Assembly (NCBI RefSeq): GCF_000327385.1
Contig: NW_008707425.1
Coordinates: 1,950,658-2,014,657, forward strand
From: Lottia gigantea
Lineage: Eukaryota; Mollusca; Gastropoda; Lottiidae
Length of the DNA: 64,000 bases
Direction of reading: 5' to 3'
The first letter of the stretch is position 1. Every line of letters begins with the position of its first letter. The notes beneath the pieces were generated by a model. That model saw nothing but the letters and a program-made list of their open reading frames with translations. It had not been told where the DNA came from and did not search any database. The translations under genes were made by a program, and so were the position numbers. This document shows positions 1 through 12,441 of the stretch, piece after piece.

Positions 1-1639
1 GGTCACGTGATAGACCTTTTTTTTAAAGTTAAAAATCGCGATTTTCAATTGGCTGTAGAACCGGAAGTTAACGGAGCACGACAAAAGTGAAAATATTATC
101 GGATATATCTCGTAATGGGCAACAACCTTTGTTCAGGTCAAAAGGTCAACAAAGGTTAAATAAAAGTAATATGAGCCTTTGAAGTTTCGAAAATTGCTGT
201 TTTCGGACGTCTGTAAAACCGGAAGTATATGTTGCACATCAAAAATCAAAGTAAGAATGGTCATCTTAGATCAATGACCTTTGACCATGCAAAGTTCAAG
301 GTCATTTACGTTAAAGTTCAAAAATAAAAATTTTTAAAATTGTTAAACCTGTTCCCTTTTTTAAAGTAAAGAACGCAAACAACTGTAATCTTATCAGAAA
401 TTGTCCTAAGCAGTGATCTACTTTCATGCAAAATGTTTAGAATTACAATTACAAACTTTGCGAGTTATGACAATTGCAAAAATTTCAGGTAAAGGTACAT
501 GCACACAGGATGTGCCACGCCCACTTCAAAAATTTTAATTTGTCTGTGATGATGTCTACATTGTTAAATAATGTTCAAAATTTCAAGTCTTTACAATCAT
601 TAGATCATGAGATATTCGTAGTTAAACCCTTTTTTTAGGGCAACGGTGACTGTCGGTAAATTATAGACACCGTGATTTTACGCACAGTTACTATAGAAGT
701 CAGTACAAAACGCGCAATTTTGATCAAAATATCAAGTGTGATATATCACCAAAAAGGAGATTTTATGCACTCAAAGAATATATAAGAATTTTTGTCGTAT
801 GTTAATTAGGTCACGTGACAGAGCTCTTCAAAGTTAAAAATCGTGATTTTCCAATGGCTGTAGAACCGGAAGTTAACGATGCACAACAAAAGTGAGGATA
901 TCATCGGATATATCTCGTCAGGGGCAACAACTTTTGTTCAGGTCACAAGGTCACCAAAGGTCAAAGTCACTAGATATGAGCCTTAATATTTTTGACAATT
1001 ACTGAAAACATAAAACCGGAAATATAAAAAATACGAATCCAAAATTCAAAAATCGGCTTCCTAAGCTTTGTTAGCAATCGATTGAGATTCTTTAGACACC
1101 AAAATCACACAAATCAGATTTACCCCTGAAGCTTAATATCGATTTTTACAAAAATTGGTCACATCAAGATGGCGTCTAACACTTTACTTCCGGTTCAAAT
1201 TTTTTCATTCCAAAATTGTTATAGGGATAATTTTAACTAATTTCAAAAAGAATTTTTCAAATACCTACAAAATTTCGGAAGTTGAAATTTCAAGTTTAGA
1301 GGCGAATGACGTCAAAACCGGAAGTGATATCGAAATTTTGAAAATAGATTTTTGTCAGGAATCAAAATGCTTACCTACTATTAAATTTTTAGACCGATTG
1401 AAATAAAATTGTAGAAGTTGAAAAAAAACCGCTAAAATTAAAACAAAAAAAGTCAGCGACAAAAGTCAAAAATCTGAAATTTTATAAAGTGCTATCTTTT
1501 AGTCATTGGTTTAAAGTAATGAACATAACAAAAGTTACGGTCAAAATAGATGCAGAATTAGAGCAGTAATTCGAAATACGTAATGAATGGTTAACGTCAT
1601 ACGTTATTTCCGGTTGGAAGAAAATGCGTCATTTTACAT
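1..1639 (+). repeat. Diverged copy of the R/S non-coding repeat
   Basis: No coding potential is visible. The stretch shares recurring phrases with the better-conserved units at 2802-9600 and 57880-61745: a GGTCACGTGA box followed by an AAAATCG tract and a CCGGAAGT box, then a cluster of AGGTCA half-sites (about 942-970), then 'CCGGAAATA..AAAA' and 'CAATCGATT'. The copy is more diverged than its neighbours. Short translations across it are chance products of AT-rich DNA. Confidence 0.6.
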
Positions 1640-2395
1640 TTAAACAGTAGCGACACGCAAAGTATAAGAAATAATAGTGTCAGACAATGTGTGACATGTG
1701 CAGTTTTGGCTGGGGAGCGTGACCAGAAGTAGACAAAAAAAAAAAAAAAAAAAAATAGTCATTTGCAAAACAATGCAGTGCGTTCGCAGGCTTCGCGAGG
1801 TTCTGATGCAGTGCGTAACAGTTTTGATTTTACGCTTAAAACTGTGCCGCAAAGTATCGTAACAGTAACATAATTTCCTATAATAATTAACTGGATATAG
1901 ATCGCCCAAACGCAAAGCATATTCGACAGATCGCTTCAACTCACATTGCATTCAATAACAGTTGGAGGGAGCAAACTACCTTTATCGTTTAGACCACAAA
2001 AAAACTTACAAGAGGAAAACCGACTTTTTCAAGATAAAATTCATCAATTTCAAATGGCGATAAAATCGCAAGTAAACACCGCACAATAAACGTTAATATA
2101 CCATTGGAAAGATCTCGTCGAGAGCTATCAAAATTGTTCTGGTCACATGATCACCAAATGTCAAGGTCACGATATACGACCCTTTAAAGTATTCATATTT
2201 TTCAACCGGAATTAAATAAAAAGCAAAATCAAAATTCAAAAATCGGTTCTCAAATATTATTTAGCAATCGATAGTAGATACCATAGATATCAAATTTACA
2301 CAAATTGGATTACACCCTGAGGCCCCATTTCGATTTATTGAAAATTACGGACAGTTACTATAGAAGAAAGTACAACATTTTCAAATATTAAAAAG
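1640..2395 (+). repeat. Partial R repeat unit
   Basis: From about 1790 the sequence starts the R unit proper ('GGCTTCGCGAGGTTCTGATG', then 'CAGTGCGTAACAG') and matches 2802-3400, 6415-7020, 7975-8580 and 58990-59590 with few differences. It stops abruptly at a Penelope fragment near 2395. A minus-strand reading frame across 1640-1951 recurs in other copies (for example 58760-59152), but it has no recognisable domain and probably follows the repeat's conservation. Confidence 0.7.
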
Positions 2396-2801
2396 CGCGA
2401 TGTTGGCATGCTAGAGGTAGTAAGAAATGATAAATGTATTCTGACACTGCATATGACTCACTACCACAGTCAGATATAATCGGGCGGCCTTTAGGGATTT
2501 TATTCGAGATAAACCACTCCTTGGTTGGATTCTTCTGGATTTTAGGCAAAGTGTACAAATGTCTTTCGCGACAATCAGGTTTGGCAGACAGATAGTCATA
2601 TTGTTTCTGTTTGAGATAACTAGTTTTGACTAAATCGGCAAGAATATTATTAATCATGTTAGCAGTTTCTTTGAAAATTGGTTTCGGTAAAATGGCATAA
2701 TGTTTAGGATTATTCAGTTGATTCTCTGCTTCTGAAACGTAATCCTCCCTATTCAGAATGACACAACATGAACCTTTGTCACTCTTTTTAATAACAATGC
2801 G
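2396..2801 (-). mobile_element. Penelope-like element fragment (RT N-terminal part)
   Basis: On the minus strand the sequence encodes the stretch around VIKKSDKGSCCVILNRED and AKPDCRERHLYTLPKI, nearly identical to the N-terminal part of the Penelope reverse transcriptase at 50500-50870. Only about 405 bp are present, with no element ends. Both edges fall inside the R repeat: the left edge shares a GCGCGA-like string with the repeat and the right edge a GCGA-like string. That looks like microhomology-mediated capture rather than a normal retro-insertion. The same R segment lies on both sides (1790-2395 and 2802-3400). Confidence 0.85.
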
Positions 2802-4340
2802 AGGTTCTGATGCAGTGCGTAACAGTTTTGATTTTACGCCTAAAACTGTGCCGCAAAGTATCGTAACAGAAACATAATTTTCTATCATAATTAACTGGAT
2901 ATAGATCGCCCAAACGCAAAGCATATTCGACAGATCGCTTCAACTCACATTGCAATCAACAACAGTTGAAGGGAGCAAACTACCTTTATCGTTTAGACCA
3001 CAAAAAAAAACTTACAAGCGGAAAACCGACTTTTTCAAGATCAAATTCATCAACTTCAAATGACGATAAAACCGGAAGTAAACACCGTACAATAAACGTT
3101 AATATACCATTGGAAAGATCTCGTCGAGAGCTATCAAAATTGTTCTGGTCACACGATCACCAAAGGTCAAGGTCACGATATACGACCCTTTAAAGTATTC
3201 ATATTTTTCAACCGGAAATAAATAAAAAGCAAAATCAAAATTCAAAAATCGGTTCTCAAATATTATTTAGCAATCGATAGTAGATACCATAGATATCAAA
3301 TTTACACAAATTGGATTACACCCTGAGGCCCCATTTCGATTTATTGAAAATTACGGACAGTTACTATAGAAGAAAGTACAAAATTTTCAAATATTAAAAA
3401 GCGCAATTTTGATTGTAATATCTAGTATTATATATCATTACAAAGGGCAGATGAACACTAGTAAAATTCAATAAGAATTTTTGGTATATGTAAATTAGGT
3501 CACGTGTCAGAGCTCTTTGAAGATAAAAATCGTAATTTTCAATCGGCTATAAAACCGGAAGTTAACAGTGCAAAGCACAAATATCACTGGATAGATATCA
3601 TCATGAGCAACAAATTTTTTTCAAGCCACAAGGTCACCAAAGGTCAAGGTCACGAAATAGGACCATTTAAAATTTTTGACATGACCGAAAAATTTTAACC
3701 GGAAATAAAAGAAAAGCAAAATCGAAATTAAAAAATCGGCTTGCAATTTTCTTTTCGCAATCGATTGTGATATCCAGAAAAATCAAAATTATGAAAAGCG
3801 CTTTATACCCTGAGGCCCCATTTTGAATTTTACAAAAGTTTGACATATCAATATGGCGGCTACACTGTTACATCCGGGTCGGATATCATGATTCGAAGTT
3901 TTTTGTATGACCATTTGTAACATTACGCAAAAAAGAATATTTGAAATATCTTCAAAATTTCGGAAGTTGAATTTTATATTTTAGAAGTGAATATCGTCAA
4001 AACCGGAAGTGATATCGAAAGTCAAAATTGTCGATTTTTTCAATTGCTATATTGTCGTCATTAGCGCGAAGTAATAAACAGTAAAGTTTGAGCAATATCA
4101 AAAAAAAAAAAAATCGAAAAAGAGCCATTGGCCACTACTCATTTCCGGTTGGTCAAAATTGTGCCAATTTACATTTAACAAATAACTGTCAAATATTTTG
4201 ACTACAAAACAGCAACAGACAGTCTGTGGCATGTTCCTTTCTTAGAAAACAAGCGAAGGTAAAATTCGAAAAAAAAAAAAAAAAAATAGTCATTTGCAAA
4301 ACAAAGCAGTGCGTTCGAAGAACGCACTGCAAAAAAAAAA
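2802..4340 (+). repeat. R repeat unit (about 1.55 kb)
   Basis: A near full-length copy, from 'CGAGGTTCTGATGCAGTGCG' to the A-rich stretch before 'ACTAGAGCCGTAAGTGCAAC'. Landmarks shared with the other copies are the phrase 'TCGTCGAGAGCTATCAAAAT', a cluster of AGGTCA half-sites near 3145-3175 and 3635-3655, the 'GTGTCAGAGCTCTTTGAAG' box, and 'AAACAGCAACAGACAGTCTG' near the end. No protein is encoded. It is followed by a perfect palindrome at 4306-4330. Confidence 0.75.
4306..4330. repeat. Perfect 25-bp palindrome at a repeat junction
   Basis: Arms GCAGTGCGTTC and GAACGCACTGC flank a GAA spacer. Single arms occur at other repeat ends: GCAGTGCGTTC near 1776 and GAACGCACTGC near 63285. The palindrome therefore looks like two element ends abutting. 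This is inference; the boundaries of the repeat family are not proven. Confidence 0.6.
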
Positions 4341-6404
4341 CTAGAGCCGTAAGTGCAACGGCGCGGAAGCAGTGCGTTGCATCCTAGTAGAATGATACAT
4401 ATAATATTTCATTATATCTATTAGAAAAGTTTCATGAAACCAGAGTATTTTTACAGATTTTTCTTCTAATGTTGTGTTGTTTATTACAAGAATATATACC
4501 TCTTACGTTTCTTTTAAAACTTTTCACTGGTCAACGATACAATTCTAACACATTTTTAAATTTCTTTTTTAAAAAATTTGAAAATTACTTTTGTAGAATT
4601 GATTTTTTTGTGTGGAATTGGATTAGTCTCTTCAATATTTAGAAATTTTGAAATATAGGAATCCATGTTCCAACCATTTAAGAAAATTCCTGGCATTCGG
4701 TTTTGTGTTATTGTCCTATTTGCAATATTCAAATGGCTATAAAAACGGATGTAAACATCGTACAATAAAATCAAAGACACCATGTGATAGATGTTGTCAA
4801 GGGCTGTGACTTTTGTTCAGGCGACATAGTAACCACGTGTCGAGGCCACGAGATATGAGCCTTACAAGTTTTGAAAATTGCCTGTAAAACCGAAAAGAGG
4901 TGTTGGACATCATAGATCAAAACATGAATTGACATTATAGATCAATGACGTTTGACCTTGAAAAGTTCAAGGTCATCAAAGATGAAGGTCAAAAATTGTC
5001 TATTGTAAAACCTCTTCCTTTTTTAAAAGTAAAAAGCCCAAACAGATTTATCTTTCTGCGATATTGGCCAAACTAGTAACCTATTTTCCTGCAAAATATT
5101 ATTAGTAAAAAAAGTATACTTTGCAAGTTATGATAAATTACAAATAGATAATATATATGTAAATCTAACCCGGATGTGCCACGCCCACCCCCAAAATTTT
5201 GCTATATCTGCTATCTTGTGTACAATGTTAAATGATGTTCAAAATTTCAAGCATCTACAATTATTAGATCATGAGATATTCATTGTTATACGTCAAAAGT
5301 TTAAGTTTATACGGCAAAAACCAAATTACGCACAGTTACTACAGACATTAGTGTAAAATTTTAAAATTCTAAAAAGCGCATTATTGATCAATATATCAAG
5401 TGTGATATATCTTCAGAAAGGCGAAATCACACACATTAAGGAAATAAGATAAATTTTTTCGTATGATAATTAGGTCACGTGACAGAGCTCTTTAAAGATA
5501 AAAATTGCTCTAGAACCGGAAGTTAACTTCGCGTGACAAAAGTAAATATATTTTTAGATAGATCTTGTCAGGGGCCATAAAATTTGTGCAGGTCACAAGG
5601 TCACCAAAGGTCAAAGTAACTAGATATATGCCTTAACAGTTTTAACAATTACTGAAAAAATATAACCGGAAATTAAAAAAAAACAAAGCCGAAATTCAAA
5701 AATCGGCTTCCAAAATTTTCTTAGCAATCGATTGCAGATTCTATAGACACTATCATCACACACATCGGCTGTACCCCTAAAGCCCCATTTTGAGTTTTAT
5801 AAAAATTAGGCGTATCCTATTAGGCGTCTGACCCTATACTTCCGGGTCAAATTTATTCATTTCAACATGTTTATGGGGACAACTCTAACTAATTGCAAAA
5901 AGAATTTTTCAAATATCTGCAAAATTCCGGAAGTTGAAATTTCAACTTTACGAGCGAATAACTCCAAAACCGGAAGTGATATCGAAACTTCTGAAAATTA
6001 ATCTTAGTTTGCAATCAAAAATATCTAACTATCTGTAAGATTTCATATCGATCGAAATAAAATTGTAGAAGTTAGAAAAAAGTGAAAAACCTCAAAAATT
6101 GAAATTAAAAAAGTCAGCAACAAAAGTTTAAATTTTAGAATTTTTTAATTGCTAAATTATAGCCGTTAGCGCGAACTTATTAACAAACAAAAATTGATTA
6201 AAATCCGATCAAAATTGGAGCCGAAAATTAGCAAAAACTTAAAAAATGGATTTTGTTCTACGTCATTTCCGGTTGGAAAAAAATGCATGAAAACACATTC
6301 ATCAGATTTAGTCTTGCGGCATTAGCATGAGAAATGTTAACAGTATTTATGTGGCATGTATAGTTTTGGCTGGGCGCTCTGATCAGAATTCGAAAAAAAA
6401 AACT
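4341..6404 (+). repeat. S repeat unit (about 2 kb)
   Basis: Begins after 'GAAGCAGTGCGTTGCATCC' and runs to the 'ACTAGATCCACAGGCTTCGC' box that opens the next R unit. Its first part matches 60575-61745 and its second part matches 57885-58980, including 'CAGGTCACAAGGTCACCAAA' near 5595 and 'GGATGTGCCACGCCCACCCC' near 5171. No coding content is seen. Confidence 0.7.
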
Positions 6405-7965
6405 AGATCCACAGGCTTCGCGAGGTTCTGATGCAGTGCGTAACAGTTTTGATTTTACGCTTAAAACTGTGCAGCAAAGTATCGTAACAGTAACATAATT
6501 TCCTATCATAATTAAATGGATATACATCGCCCAAACGCAAAGCATATTCGACAGATCGCTTCAACTCACATTGCATTCGACAACAGTTGAAGGGAGCAAA
6601 CTACCTTTATCGTTTAGACCACACAAAAAACTTACAAGCGGAAAACCGACTTTTTCAAGATAAAATTCATCAATTTCAAATGGCGATAAAATCGGAAGTA
6701 AACACCGTACAATAAACGTGAATATACCATTGGAAAGATCTCGTCGAGAGCTATCAAAATTGTTCTGGTCACATGATCACCAAATGTCAAGGTCACGATA
6801 TACGACCCTTTAAAGTATTCATATTTTTCAACCGGAAATAAATAAAAAGCAAAATCAAAATTCAAAAATCGGTTCTCAAATATTAATTAGCAGATACCAT
6901 AGATGTAGTAGATAGTAGATACCATAGATATCAAATTTACACAAATTGGATTACACCCTGAGGCCCCATTTCGATTTATTGAAAATTACGCACAGTTACT
7001 ATAGAAGAAAGTACAAAATTTTCAAATATTAAAAAGCGCAATTTTGATTGAAATATCTAGTGTTATATATCATTACAAAGGGCAGATGAACACTAGTAAA
7101 ATTCAATAAGAATTTTTGGTGTATGTAAATTAGGTCACGTGTCAGAGCTCTTTGAAGATAAAAATCGTAATTTTCAATCCGCTATAAAACCGGAAGTAAA
7201 CATTGCACAGCACAAAAGAGTATATCACTGGATAGATATCATCAAGAGCAAAAAATTTTGTTCAGGCCACAAGGTAACCAAAGGTCAAGGTCACGAAATA
7301 GGAGCCTTTGAAATTTTGGACATTACCGAAAAATTTTAACCGGAAATAAAAGAAAAGCAAAATCGAAATTCAAAAATCATATGACATATCAATATGGCGA
7401 CCACTCTGTTACATCCGGGTCGGATTTTTTGATTTGAAGTTTTTTGTATGGCTATTGGTAACATATTGCAAAAAGAATTTTTGAAATATCTTCAAAATTC
7501 CGGAAGTTGAATTTTATATTTTAGGAGCGAATAGCGTCAAAACCGAAAGTGATATCAAAATTTTGAAAATTTGTTTATGTTCGCAATGAAAGTGTCTATT
7601 ACTCTGTAAGTTTTCAGATTGATCGAAATAGAATTGCAGAAGTTAGAAAAAAGGTTAAAAAACTCAAAAAATGTGAACTCAAAAAGTCAAAATTTTCGAT
7701 TTTTTCAATTGCTATCTTGTAGTCATTAGCGCGAAGTAATAAACAGTAAAGTTTGAGCAAATTCAAACGAGTATTAAAGTTGATTAATGGAAAAAATTGA
7801 AAAAGAGCCATTGTCCACGGCTCATTTCCTGTTGGTCAAAATGGTGCCAATTTACATTTAACAAATAATGGACCACTATTTTGACTAGCAAACAGTAACA
7901 GACAGTCTGTGGTATGTTGCCTTATTAAAAAACAAGCGAAGGTAAAATTCGAAAAAAAAAACTAG
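6405..7965 (+). repeat. R repeat unit, first of a tandem pair
   Basis: Both ends are marked by the same 'ACTAGATCCACAGGCTTCGC' box (about 6408 and 7965), giving a period near 1,555 bp. The body matches 2802-4340 closely, apart from a local duplication of 'AGTAGATACCATAGAT' near 6890-6930. No gene. Confidence 0.8.
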
Positions 7966-9600
7966 ATCCACAGGCTTCGCGAGGTTCTGATGCAGTGCGT
8001 AACAGTTTTGATTTTACGCTTAAAACTGTGCCGCAAAGTATCGTAACAGTAACATAATTTCCTGTCATAATTAACTGGATATAAATCGCCCAAACGCAAA
8101 GCATATTCGACAGATCGCTTCAACTCACATTGTATTCAACAACAGTTGAAGGGAGCAAACTACCTTTATCGTTTAGACCACAAAAAAACTTACAAGTGTA
8201 AAATCGACTTTTGAAGATAAAATTCATCAATTTCAAATGGCGATAAAATCGGAAGTAAACACAGTATAATAAACGTTAATATACCATTGCAAAGATCTCG
8301 TCGAGAGCTATCAAAATTGTGCTGGTCACATGATCACCAAAGGTCAAGTTCACGATATACGACCCTTTAAAGTATTCATATTTTTCAACCGGAAATAAAT
8401 AAAAAGCAAAATCAAAATTCAAAAATCGGTTCTCAAATATTATTTAGCAATCGATAGTAGATACCATAGATATCAAATTTACACAAATTGGATTACACCC
8501 TGAGGCCCCATTTCGATTTATTGAAAATTACGCACAGTTACTATAGAAGAAAGTACAACATTTTCAAATATTAAAAAGCGCAATTTTGATTGAAATATCT
8601 AGTGTTATATATCATTACAAAGGGCAGATGAACACTAGTAAGATTCAATATGAATTTTTGGTGTATGTAAATTAGGTCACGTGTCAGAGCTCTTTGAAGA
8701 TAAAAATCGTAATTTTCAATCCGCTATAAAACCGGAAGTAATTATTGCACAGCACAAATGAGTAAATCACTGGATAGATATCATATCAAGAGCAACAAAT
8801 TTTGTTCAGGCCACAAGGTAACCAAAGGTCAAGGTCACGAAATAGGAGAATTTGAAATTTTGGACATTACCGAAAAATTTTAACCGGAAATAAAAGAAAA
8901 GCAAAATCGAAATTAAAAAATCGGCTTCCAAATTTCTTTTCGCAATCAATTGTGATATCCAGATATACCAAAATTATGAAAAGCGCTCTATACCCTGAAG
9001 CCCCATTTTGAATTTTACAGAAGTTTGACATATCAATATGGCGGCTACTCTGTTACAACCGGGTCGGATTTTTTGATTTGAAGTTTTTTGTATGGCTATT
9101 TGTAACATATTGCAAAAAGAATTTTTGAAATATCTTCAAAATTCCGGAAGCTGAATTTTATATTTTAGAAGTGAAGTGATATCAAAATTTTGAAAATTTG
9201 TTTATGTTCGCAATGAATGTGTCTATTACCTTGTAAGTTTTCAGATTGATCGAAATAGAATTGCAGAAGTTAGAAAAAAGGTTAAAAAACTCAAAAATTG
9301 GAGCTAAAAAAGTCAGCGACAAAAGTCAAAATTGTCGATTTTTTTAATGGTAATAAACAGTACAGTTTGAGCAAATTCAGACGAGTATTAAAGCTGATTA
9401 ATGGAAAAAATTGAAAAAGAGCCATTGTCCACGGCTCATTTCCGGTTGGTCAAAATGGTGCCAATTTTAACAAATAATTGTCCACTATTTTGACTACAAA
9501 ACAGCAACAGACAGTCTGTGGCATGTTCCCTTCTTAGAAAACAAGCGAAGGTAAAATTCGAAAAAAAAACTAGAGCTGTAATTGCAACGGCGCTGAAGCA
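7966..9600 (+). repeat. R repeat unit, second of a tandem pair
   Basis: Directly follows the previous unit and matches it almost throughout. It ends in 'GCAGTGCGTTGCATCCTGG', the same end seen near 4370 and 60590. The adjoining Polinton fossil begins about 50 bp later. No gene. Confidence 0.8.
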
Positions 9601-9647
9601 GTGCGTTGCATCCTGGTAGAATGATGCATAGTATATTTCATTTCACC

Positions 9648-10096
9648 AAGGTTAATCACTTATATGAAATTAAAACGAGTGGAAATATATAGATAGGTTA
9701 AGAATGTTAACCATACCAGATAATAAAAAAGATAAATTTATATTGAGAGATTTTGATATGATATTGGAAACGGAAACTCCACCATCAATAAATATTATTG
9801 GAAATCCAGAACCACAAAAAGAAACAAACACTTATGAGTTTGACTTTGAATTATTAAAACTATATTTTGTTGATAATGATATATTTACCTCAATTGATAT
9901 TCATAAAAGTCAACAAAAACAAAATTTTTTAATAAGAGATGATGCATATGTTAATATATCAATCTCTATTAGAAAACCAAAATTTTCAGTTCATCTGAAT
10001 AAGATTAATGATTCGAAAAAACAAATATCGTTAGTATCTGTTCAAGTTGTTATTAATAAACACATAGCAGCTTTATCAGAAGTTCACTTAATTTAA
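9648..10096 (+). pseudogene. Polinton fibre-like protein, C-terminal part
   Basis: The product matches the C-terminal half of the coiled-coil protein at 36934-38426 in Polinton copy 2 (shared motifs DFDMILETE, FTSIDIHKSQQ, ALSEVHLI). The family is not one I can name. In copy 2 the same domain follows a long heptad-like helix, the layout of an attachment fibre, which is the basis for 'fibre-like' (inference). The N-terminal part is absent here because the element starts inside the gene. It lies 11 bp upstream of the small membrane protein. Confidence 0.55.
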
Positions 10097-10107
10097 TTAC
10101 CTAAAAA

Positions 10108-10558
10108 ATGGAACTCGAAAGTAGACAACAATATATGATAGAAAAACAAAACGAACTAAAAGAAAAACTAAAACAATTTAACAAATGTAGAAAAACATGG
10201 AGTGGAATCGATTCTGTTTTCAAAACATTAAGTACAGTTTTAACAGTAGGGATAACGGTGGCAACAGCCGTAACCGGTGGATTAATACTTCCAATAATTG
10301 TCCCAACTGTATTAGCCGCGTTCACTGCCGTTCAAACTTCATCTTGTGGTTTGATTACTTTAGGTTTTATATCAAAAAAAGAAAGCTCATTATAAAAGGA
10401 AAACAGAAATTTTAAATACATATCTTAATAAATTATTCATTTTTTTCGAAAGATCGAGAGAAGACAAGAACATAACAGTTGAAGAATTAGAAAAATTCAA
10501 TGAAATTTTAGATAAATTTAATGTAGAAATATCATCAATAAAAGTTAAAAATTCCTAG
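10108..10558 (+). pseudogene. Polinton small membrane protein
   Basis: A short basic and charged N-terminus (MELESRQQYMIEKQNEL) is followed by a hydrophobic segment around STVLTVGITVATAVTGG, a second hydrophobic stretch, and a charged C-terminus rich in Glu/Lys (KNITVEELEKFNEILDKF). Homologues sit at the same place, between the fibre-like gene and PolB, in copy 2 (partial) and copy 3 (46413-46871, reversed). Conserved position and layout support a real element gene of unknown function, perhaps a membrane or virion protein. The copy is broken. Confidence 0.55.
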
Positions 10559-11754
10559 ATAGTTGCTTTAAAGATATGAATAAAATTGAAATTTTAGACG
10601 ATGAAAAATTCATATCAAATAAACTTTTTTCCGATGTTATTAACCTTATCTCTGATGAATTTATAACATTTAAAGGTCAAATTGAAATAAATGGAGAGAT
10701 AACTCAAGATGGAGGATATAAACAAGGCATGCAATTTGTAGGTTTTAATGCCAAAACTTTTCGCAATTTCTTCGCAACAGTGGATATCAAATCGGATGCT
10801 TCTGATTGGTATTTCACAGGAATTATAATTTTTCGTAAAAACAATTTCAAAGAAATAAAAAAAACAAAAAATGGTAGTGGTGTTACCCTACTCAAAAAAA
10901 TTAATGAATATAGCGGTATAAATTGTTATATACCGAGCGATGGATACTGCTTTGTAAAGTGCGTTAATCGTGTTTTAAACGAAGACTACGCGAGAGATTT
11001 GCAAGATTTCATCAACAGTTTTTCAAAATCAAACAGAAAAGGAGTTATGACATCTGCTAGAATCTGCGAATTCAATAATTTAATACTTATTTTCAAATTT
11101 ATATGCCCAAACATAGACATTTTCAACCAAAGAAAGTATCCGAAGAATTAGATTGGGTATTTTATTTACACAAAGAACATTTCTGTTTGATAAGAAGAAA
11201 TAACAAAACCTTAGGCATTAAAGAAATAGAAGATAATTACGATGAAAATGTATGGAGATGATAATGCGGTAACGCAAGTTTCACCTCTAAAACTAAACGT
11301 TTTTCCAACCATTCCCGATGATTGTTTATACGCATGGGATTGCGAAACCTATAACGAAAATAAAGCCATACCTTATTCTTGCACGTTAATTAATTTAGAA
11401 AATTAAGTAAAATGTTAAACAGAATAAATAATCTCTTTCCAGATTTAAAGCCCACAGATCCCATTCCAGAAGAATTTTACAACAAACTCATGACTAATAT
11501 AGTAGAAATATTTGTAGGTACAGATTGCATCGATCAAATGTTACAACGTTTAGGAAAAACAGATAAAAAAATAACATTAATTGCTCATAACGCTAACGGT
11601 TTGATAACTGGATCATGATCAAAAACGTAAAAAAAACTAACACAATGTCCTTTAAAAACGCCCAGAAGAATTCTGTCTCTACCTTAACTAATTCATTCAC
11701 CGATAAAGATTTACAGAAAAAATGGAAAAGACAAAAAGAAATAAAGGGTAACTG

Positions 11755-11848
11755 TAATTATTTGCAAAATATTAATTTCATATGTTCCTATCAACATGAA
11801 TCATCTAGTTTGGCAGCATGGGGAAATTCATCTAATCTACCAATGAAT
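11755..11848 (+). repeat. Left copy of 94-bp duplication flanking Penelope copy 1
   Basis: Identical to 14960-15053 except for one base (T here, C there). It is PolB coding sequence on both sides of the inserted Penelope element, so it is best read as a very long target-site duplication. Confidence 0.85.
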
Positions 11849-12138
11849 AACCATTCCTCGACACTTGAAAAAGGATAATATTTCGAAAACCGGTTCGTGT
11901 CAATTGCGTAGTTTTTTGTTTTACTTGTTATAATTTTTCACAACATTGTTAGCGTTATTTATCACCTAAATATATATTTTTGCATTTTTCATCATAACTT
12001 TCATCTTACTTTATATATCCCCAAACCCATTTTGACTTATTTGCATAATTTGATCCCCACATTTTCACGCTAGCATATACAGTTTCCTCCTGTTACATCC
12101 GCTGTACATTTCCTTTCTAACCTCAAGTTATTTTCATT

Positions 12139-12441
12139 ATGCTCCCCAACTACAACAACCACTGGCAAGAAGCCAGACATAGAAACACTAATCGTCAACC
12201 AAACCAATATCACGTACCCTACAACGGCCCTGTCGACCTCTACCGACCACCAACCAACCCATCCAGCTATATCCCACCCCATCGCCGACCTACTTACAAC
12301 ACAGCCTACCAATCAAGAGGTAACCATCGACCTGACCAACAACGGAAACGACTACCAGCCCACCGACGCCAACCAGTCCCCACTCATAAGGAGGAAGAAC
12401 CCTTTGTGAAGGTGTTCTTCCAAGTTTTGCAATGCCTTTGA
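12139..12441 (+). pseudogene. Penelope ORF1 N-terminal, Pro/Arg-rich
   Basis: The product is rich in Pro, Asn, Arg and Gln (for example SSYIPPHRRPTYN) and matches the start of ORF1 at 48696. The last exactly shared block, FVKVFFQVLQCL, precedes a region that in the longer copy continues toward the hydrolase domain. No enzymatic domain remains in this shortened copy except a small C-terminal remnant near 12570-12710, including the DNLHWSPE region. Confidence 0.6.

Noticed and set aside
1640-1951. Minus-strand open frame starting MQCELKRSVEYALRLG as a gene, since it recurs at 58760-59152
   Set aside because: It lies in the R repeat, the frame is not kept in all copies, and conservation follows the repeat rather than the protein.
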